Below are positions 59,642 through 64,000 of a stretch of 64,000 nucleotides of DNA, piece by piece (the stretch's first letter is position 1; each line of letters begins with the position of its first letter). Source of the DNA: Labilithrix luteola (GTDB lineage Bacteria > Myxococcota_A > Polyangia > Polyangiales > Polyangiaceae); NCBI RefSeq assembly GCF_001263205.1, contig NZ_CP012333.1, forward strand, positions 11,637,501-11,701,500. The letters run 5' to 3'. The notes under the pieces were generated by a model that saw only the letters and a list, made by a program, of their open reading frames with translations, did not search any database and was not told the origin of the DNA. The translations under genes were made by a program, and so were the position numbers.

Positions 59642-60810
59642 ATTCCCGCGATGTCCGCGCGCAATGGCGCGCCCACGCCTTCGCCGGCTCGGCTCTGGTG
59701 CTGCTCGTCATCTCGTGCGGAGAGCGTCAAAACGTCAGCCTCGAGGATTCGCCTCCCCACGACACCTTCGTTACCCCCGATGCCGGCGACGGCGACGGCG
59801 GCGGCGATGCGCCATCGTCCGAGACGCGCATGTGTGCGGTGACGACCTGCACGCTGCCCTGGGCGACGTGTCCCTCGTCGGAGTTTCCTTGCTCCACGAA
59901 CCTGCTGAACGACGACGACAACTGCGGCGCATGCGGGGTTCGTTGCGGGGGGGTCGAGGTGGACACGAAAAGCAAATGGACGTGCGTCGACGGGCAATGC
60001 GCGTTCGGTTGCTACGGAACCGGTTGGCACGATTGTGACAACGATGGGAGCAATGGCTGCGAGACCGATACACTGGGCGATTCGGCCAACTGCGGTCAAT
60101 GCGGACATCAATGCCCTGATGGATTGGTTTGCGATGGCGGGACGTGCATCAATCCTTGCATGTGGGGTGGGTTCCCGGACTCGTGCGACGGCCTATGCAC
60201 GGATTTGAGAACGGACGATCAAAACTGCGGAGCATGCGGAAACGCCTGCGATCCTACCGGCCCCGGCAAGCCGGAGCTCCACGGAAGCATGCATTACGGG
60301 TGCGTCGACGGACAATGTGGGCGTCCGAAATGCAATGAAGAGTTGGGGCGTGACTGTAATGGAAATCCGGCAGACGGCTGCGAGGTGGAGATTCATACGA
60401 ACGACAACTGCGGTGGCTGCGGTGACCAATGCTCCGCAGGCAAGGAATGTGGGTTGGATTCGTTCTATCGTTGTCTCTGCGACGACGGCGAAACGTATTG
60501 CGGCGGCGGCTATATGCCGTGCAGGCGGCTCGATGACGACCCGCAGAACTGCGGAGGCTGCAATAACCTCTGTCCGGGAAGCTCCCTTCCGCATTTCGAG
60601 CCCACCTGTTCATTCGGCACGTGCTCAGGGAAGTGTCTAGACGGTTATGCAGATTGCGATGGTCTTCGCGAAAATGGATGTGAAGTAAACGCGCGGATCG
60701 ACAATCGGAACTGCGGTGGTTGCGGGCAGGCCTGCGCCATCGGGCAGGTTTGCTCCGAGGGCAAATGCCTAGTGGCTCCTTGCGAAACGGAAGGACCGAC
60801 GGCCAAATGA
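59638..60810 (+). CDS. Cys-rich lipoprotein with six NCGxCG repeats, locus B
   Basis: 390 residues, ATG overlapping the previous stop. Lipobox LLVISC, then a Gly/Asp linker (DAGDGDGGGDAPSSE). Six repeats: NCGACGVRC, NCGQCGHQC, NCGACGNAC, NCGGCGDQC, NCGGCNNLC, NCGGCGQAC, joined by spacers such as DCNGNPADGCEVEIHTND. The number of repeats equals that of locus A, although spacers and the sixth-repeat tails differ. The protein should be disulfide-rich and surface-exposed. Confidence 0.85.
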   Translation: MNSRDVRAQWRAHAFAGSALVLLVISCGERQNVSLEDSPPHDTFVTPDAGDGDGGGDAPSSETRMCAVTTCTLPWATCPSSEFPCSTNLLNDDDNCGACGVRCGGVEVDTKSKWTCVDGQCAFGCYGTGWHDCDNDGSNGCETDTLGDSANCGQCGHQCPDGLVCDGGTCINPCMWGGFPDSCDGLCTDLRTDDQNCGACGNACDPTGPGKPELHGSMHYGCVDGQCGRPKCNEELGRDCNGNPADGCEVEIHTNDNCGGCGDQCSAGKECGLDSFYRCLCDDGETYCGGGYMPCRRLDDDPQNCGGCNNLCPGSSLPHFEPTCSFGTCSGKCLDGYADCDGLRENGCEVNARIDNRNCGGCGQACAIGQVCSEGKCLVAPCETEGPTAK

Positions 60811-61907
60811 ACGCGGACTTCAGCATCGAGAGGTGCTTTCGCGGTGCCCTTGCCGTGGCATCGTTCTCGGTCGTGGCTGCCGTCGTAGCCTGCGCGGCAT
60901 CCGATGCGACGGGCGAGACGATGGGCGACGGCGGGACGATCCTCGACCCGCCGGACTCCGCCAAGGACGGCGCGCTCTCCGACGGCGGCGATGCCGGCGC
61001 CGAAGACCTCGGACCATGCGCGACGGACAAAGCTTGTCGGGTTGGGACACCGCTCGCGGTGGGAGCCGTAACCGCGATGGGAGGCCGTTCGCCGAACGAC
61101 GTCTGGGCGACATGCGCGCGCGGCCTGCTGATGCACTGGAATGGCAAGCAGTGGGCGGCGCTGGAGTCAGGAGTCACCGAAACGATTTCGAGCGTCTTCA
61201 TGACCGACGACGAGATGTGGGGCGTTTCTGGGACCCTCGTTCTCCGTCGTGGGCTCGATGCAAACAGCGTGCGGAGATTCCGCTCTCCGGTCGACGTTGG
61301 AGCCCTGTCCGGGATCGCCGTACTCCCGAGCGGAGACGCGTACGTGAGCCGACCAGCCATGACCACGTCCGTTCTCGGGCGTATTTCGGACTTCGATGCG
61401 GGCGCGATCGAGTTCGTGCCGGCCCCCATCTTCCCTGCGACCGGCGAAGTTCAAGCGGTCAACGCGCGCGCAACCTTTCTGGTCCCCGACAAAGCCTTCT
61501 GGCTCGTCGGCGATCACGGTTTGGTCACGCGCTATCCGGTGTCGCCTCTTGGCCAGGGAGTCGTCCTCACGGTTCCGTTGCAACCGGACCTGTTCGCTGC
61601 GTGGGGGATTGGAGAGGAGCTCTGGGCGGCCGGCAGTGGCGGCGCCATTCTGCATTTCGATGGCTCCGAATGGCATGTCGAGGAGACCGGCACGACGGAG
61701 ACCTTGAATGCCATCTTTGGATTCGCGCCGGACGACATCTGGTCCGCGGGCAGCGCGGGCATGGTCCTCCACTTCGACGGCAAGAAGTGGTCACGCGTCT
61801 CGCTCGGTCAGTATGACGGAGACCTCCGCAGCATCTGGGGGGCGGCATCGGACGATATGTGGATTGGGGGAGAGAGAGCCATGTTCCACTGGGGAGCACT
61901 TCCATGA
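60807..61907 (+). CDS. Beta-propeller-like lipoprotein, locus B first
   Basis: 366 residues, 4-bp overlap upstream. The leader ends VVAAVVAC (lipobox-like), followed by a Gly/Asp/Pro linker. Blades show GGRSPNDVWATCARGLLMHW, GIGEELWAAGSGGAILHFDG, GFAPDDIWSAGSAGMVLHFD and GAASDDMWIGGERAMFHW. The last two blades are close in pattern to the locus A protein (SDIWAAGDAGVVLHYDGKSW). It is shorter than that protein by about 43 residues. Confidence 0.8.
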   Translation: MNADFSIERCFRGALAVASFSVVAAVVACAASDATGETMGDGGTILDPPDSAKDGALSDGGDAGAEDLGPCATDKACRVGTPLAVGAVTAMGGRSPNDVWATCARGLLMHWNGKQWAALESGVTETISSVFMTDDEMWGVSGTLVLRRGLDANSVRRFRSPVDVGALSGIAVLPSGDAYVSRPAMTTSVLGRISDFDAGAIEFVPAPIFPATGEVQAVNARATFLVPDKAFWLVGDHGLVTRYPVSPLGQGVVLTVPLQPDLFAAWGIGEELWAAGSGGAILHFDGSEWHVEETGTTETLNAIFGFAPDDIWSAGSAGMVLHFDGKKWSRVSLGQYDGDLRSIWGAASDDMWIGGERAMFHWGALP

Positions 61908-63088
61908 AGCGGCCCGTCATCCCGGCGACCATCGCCCTTCTCGGGCTGGCGGCCCTCGGCGCGTGCGCCACGAACAGCACCGACGCCCCCGTCGAATCCG
62001 ACGCAGGCAGTGATCGCGTCGACAGCGGCCCTGTTCAGGACGACGCAGGCGTAGCGGATGGTGACGCGGGCCAGTTCGACGCGGACGCGGAACGGCCGCT
62101 CGTATGCGGCGATGCAGGTTTCTGCGAGACGAGGCTCCCGCTGTCTGCAGCAGGTCTGTCGCTTTCGTTGCGGCGCGTGTGGGAAGTTGCGTCGAACGAC
62201 GTCTGGAGCGTGAGCCTCGAGGGCGATGTCCTCCATTACGATGGGACGAGCTGGACGACGACGTATCGTGCGAACCATCCACTCTACGCTCTGTGGGCGT
62301 CGCCGACGGATGTCTGGGTGGGTGGTGAGGGTGGGCTCTTGGTCCATCGAGGCTCGGACGGTGTCTTCCGTCGTATCGAAGTCGGACACGTAGAAAACAT
62401 CGGAGAGATCGCTGGCCCGAACAAGGATGACCTATGGTTCACGGGCCGCGAGGGGGTGCTCGATCACTTTGACGGCGTGACGCTGACGAGTCATCCGATT
62501 CCCGTCGAAGGGGTTCGTATCACCACGCTCTTCGCGCGTGCAGGTGTAGGAACCTTCGCGGCCGGCTACGTGCAGGGGCTCCCGCCCACAACCATGTGGG
62601 ATCCGATCGGGCACGTACCTTACGTCTTCGAACTCTCGCCGGCGAAAATATCGATCTACAACGATTCGATCCAGGCGCTCAAAGGCTTTGTCCCGGTGCG
62701 AGCGACCGTGACGGATGATCCCGACGAGGCTCGGCGGATCTTTCTGACGGGCTACTATGCGCTCCAAAACGTACTGCCGCTGGAGTACTGCACGTTCGGG
62801 GCAAGCAATACCGCCGTCATGGACGCGCTCGACTATCTCGCTATTCGCATGTCAGACTTTGCTGCGGGCCTACGTCCGTCGATTCCTGTTTTGCCTCTGG
62901 GTTCCGGCGACGTCTGGATTCCGTACAAAGTTGGGGTGATCCTCCGCTTCACGGACGGCGCTTTGGAGCGTCGCTCGCTGAGCATGGGTTTTGGATTCGT
63001 GCCGCGTCCGATCTTCGACGTGCACGGAGATGCGACCGAGGCTTGGGTCGTCGGTGATGGATACGCATTGAAAGGTCCGGCACGATGA
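61904..63088 (+). CDS. Beta-propeller-like lipoprotein, locus B second
   Basis: 394 residues, 4-bp overlap upstream. Lipobox LAALGAC, then an Asp/Ala/Gly linker (DAGVADGDAGQFDADAE). Blade-like segments: VWEVASNDVWSVSLEGDVLH, ALWASPTDVWVGGEGGLLVH, PNKDDLWFTGREGVLDHFDG. It sits at the same place as 32057-33442 in locus A but has more regular blades. It is followed by the RCC1 gene with a 4-bp overlap. Confidence 0.76.
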   Translation: MKRPVIPATIALLGLAALGACATNSTDAPVESDAGSDRVDSGPVQDDAGVADGDAGQFDADAERPLVCGDAGFCETRLPLSAAGLSLSLRRVWEVASNDVWSVSLEGDVLHYDGTSWTTTYRANHPLYALWASPTDVWVGGEGGLLVHRGSDGVFRRIEVGHVENIGEIAGPNKDDLWFTGREGVLDHFDGVTLTSHPIPVEGVRITTLFARAGVGTFAAGYVQGLPPTTMWDPIGHVPYVFELSPAKISIYNDSIQALKGFVPVRATVTDDPDEARRIFLTGYYALQNVLPLEYCTFGASNTAVMDALDYLAIRMSDFAAGLRPSIPVLPLGSGDVWIPYKVGVILRFTDGALERRSLSMGFGFVPRPIFDVHGDATEAWVVGDGYALKGPAR

Positions 63089-64000
63089 GCGGGAGGCATT
63101 CTTCGTTCGCGGCGTTGGGGTTGCTCGCGTGGGTGCCTCTCTGTCCACTTCTTCCTGCCGCCTGCTCGTCGTCCGAGCGTGACGCGGAGCCTCGCGTGAA
63201 CGCGGTGCCGAACGACGGCGGATCGGGTGACGTTGCGGATGTGGTCGAGGCAGGCGATGACGCGGATGCCGTCACGCCGCAGCCCTATGATTTCGACGTC
63301 ACTTGCGCGGGCGATCCTTGCGTCACGCACCTGGCCGCGCGAGGTGGCGGACATGCATGCGTCGTCCTGCGGGATGGCTCCGTGCGCTGCTGGGGATCGA
63401 ACGCCTCTGGGCAGCTCGGAACGGGGGACAACGACGGGGGGACCATGCCTGGATACTCCGGAAACCCGGTTGTGGTGCAAGGCGTTTCGGGCGTGGTGGC
63501 CCTCACTGCGACGGGGGACGGTGCGAGAGGGACCACCTGCACCGTGTCCAACGCGAACGACGTGTTTTGCTTCGGTTCGAACCAATGGGGCCAGCTCGGG
63601 CTCGCCTCCGGCGCTTCGGAGGGGCCCCAACCGGTTCCGGTTCGTGTCGAGAATCTGCGCGCCAAGAGCGTCATGCTCGCGGGCACGTTCACGCTCGCCG
63701 TCACGACGAACGATCGGCTCTGGTCCTGGGGATCGAACGACTTCTTGCAGCTCGCGCGCGCAGCGCTCGACCCGGACGCGGGAACGTCACGGCCACCGGC
63801 GCTCGCGGATCGTGTTTCGAGCGCCGTGCACTCCACGGCCGGCACCAACAAGAACGCCTTCGCCGTCACCGACGCTGGGGAAGTCCTCTCGTGGGGCGCC
63901 GGGACCGCCGAGCAGCTCGGCCGGACGACCTCGACACCGATCGACGCGGTGCCAAAATCGATTGGAATCGGGAACGTCTCGAGCGTCGTGGCGGGGACGG
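63085..64000 (+). CDS. RCC1-repeat lipoprotein, locus B (3' end outside window)
   Basis: The frame opens at the ATG at 63085, overlapping the previous stop, and is still open at the window end (305 codons visible). Leader ALGLLAWVPLCPLLPAAC with a lipobox, then an Asp/Val/Gly linker. RCC1 blades: CVVLRDGSVRCWGSNASGQL, CTVSNANDVFCFGSNQWGQL, TTNDRLWSWGSNDFLQL, VTDAGEVLSWGAGTAEQLG. It corresponds to 33417-34772 of locus A. Whether an IgGFc-binding-type gene follows cannot be seen. Confidence 0.86.
   Translation, partial: MSGRHSSFAALGLLAWVPLCPLLPAACSSSERDAEPRVNAVPNDGGSGDVADVVEAGDDADAVTPQPYDFDVTCAGDPCVTHLAARGGGHACVVLRDGSVRCWGSNASGQLGTGDNDGGTMPGYSGNPVVVQGVSGVVALTATGDGARGTTCTVSNANDVFCFGSNQWGQLGLASGASEGPQPVPVRVENLRAKSVMLAGTFTLAVTTNDRLWSWGSNDFLQLARAALDPDAGTSRPPALADRVSSAVHSTAGTNKNAFAVTDAGEVLSWGAGTAEQLGRTTSTPIDAVPKSIGIGNVSSVVAGT

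Overview
The window looks like a piece of a myxobacterial chromosome, most likely of the Polyangiales type. This is inferred from gene content, not from a marker gene. The DNA is GC-rich throughout. There are four eukaryote-like Ser/Thr kinase genes plus one giant hybrid kinase, many lipoproteins whose lipobox is followed by a low-complexity Asp/Pro/Ala linker, Cys-rich proteins built on NCGACGNAC-type repeats, RCC1 and beta-propeller lipoproteins, and an IgGFc-binding-type protein. No rRNA, tRNA or CRISPR array was recognised.

1-6 kb is a worn accessory region: the end of a DUF4276-like gene overlapping an Mrr-type restriction endonuclease, an IS3-family transposase remnant, a soluble Ser/Thr kinase, a decayed endonuclease/exonuclease/phosphatase gene, and an MBL-fold/YCII-like pair. 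6.1-11.8 kb is one gene for a Ser/Thr kinase-AAA-GAF-GAF-histidine kinase. 11.9-17.6 kb holds a 3-hydroxyisobutyrate dehydrogenase-family gene sitting inside a broken second copy of a HerA-like ATPase 3' end, a RibD/DHFR-like gene, an RbgA-type GTPase, a truncated surface-protein remnant, and the main HerA-like ATPase, whose start region carries a frameshifting 29-bp tandem duplication. 18.0-18.4 kb is an 83-bp-period tandem repeat array. 18.5-27 kb mixes an HTH antitoxin-like gene with a stump of a PIN gene, a DUF429 protein, a secreted hydrolase, small unknown genes, a SUKH protein, an S1-like protein and several gene remnants.

The strongest candidate for an undescribed system is a cell-surface locus present twice: 27.1-36.6 kb and 57.3 kb to the window end. 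Both copies have the same order: predicted secreted barrel-like protein, ECF sigma factor, single-pass membrane protein with a periplasmic repeat-like tail, Cys-rich lipoprotein with six NCGxCG repeats, two beta-propeller-like lipoproteins, and an RCC1 lipoprotein. The first copy adds an IgGFc-binding-type protein and the second runs out of the window. Most junctions are 4-bp ATGA overlaps, so each set should be expressed together, probably under its own sigma factor. A related unit at 38.8-46.7 kb combines an arylsulfotransferase-like lipoprotein, another RCC1 lipoprotein, two related kinases, a membrane protein and an AAA+ FHA regulator that lacks the GAFTGA loop. A 162-bp divergent promoter region with three GTGCGCAC palindromes spaced exactly 16 bp apart separates that regulator from a LuxR-type gene.

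The remaining 47-57 kb carries an AI-2E-type permease, a YggL-like protein, a frameshifted nucleotidyltransferase, a lipoprotein, an HNH endonuclease with a RuvA-C-like tail, a predicted PD-(D/E)XK protein, a GNAT acetyltransferase and small unknown genes. Repeated decay of paralogues (HerA-like, HTH antitoxin, IgGFc-binding, nuclease 5' end) shows active intragenomic duplication and deletion.
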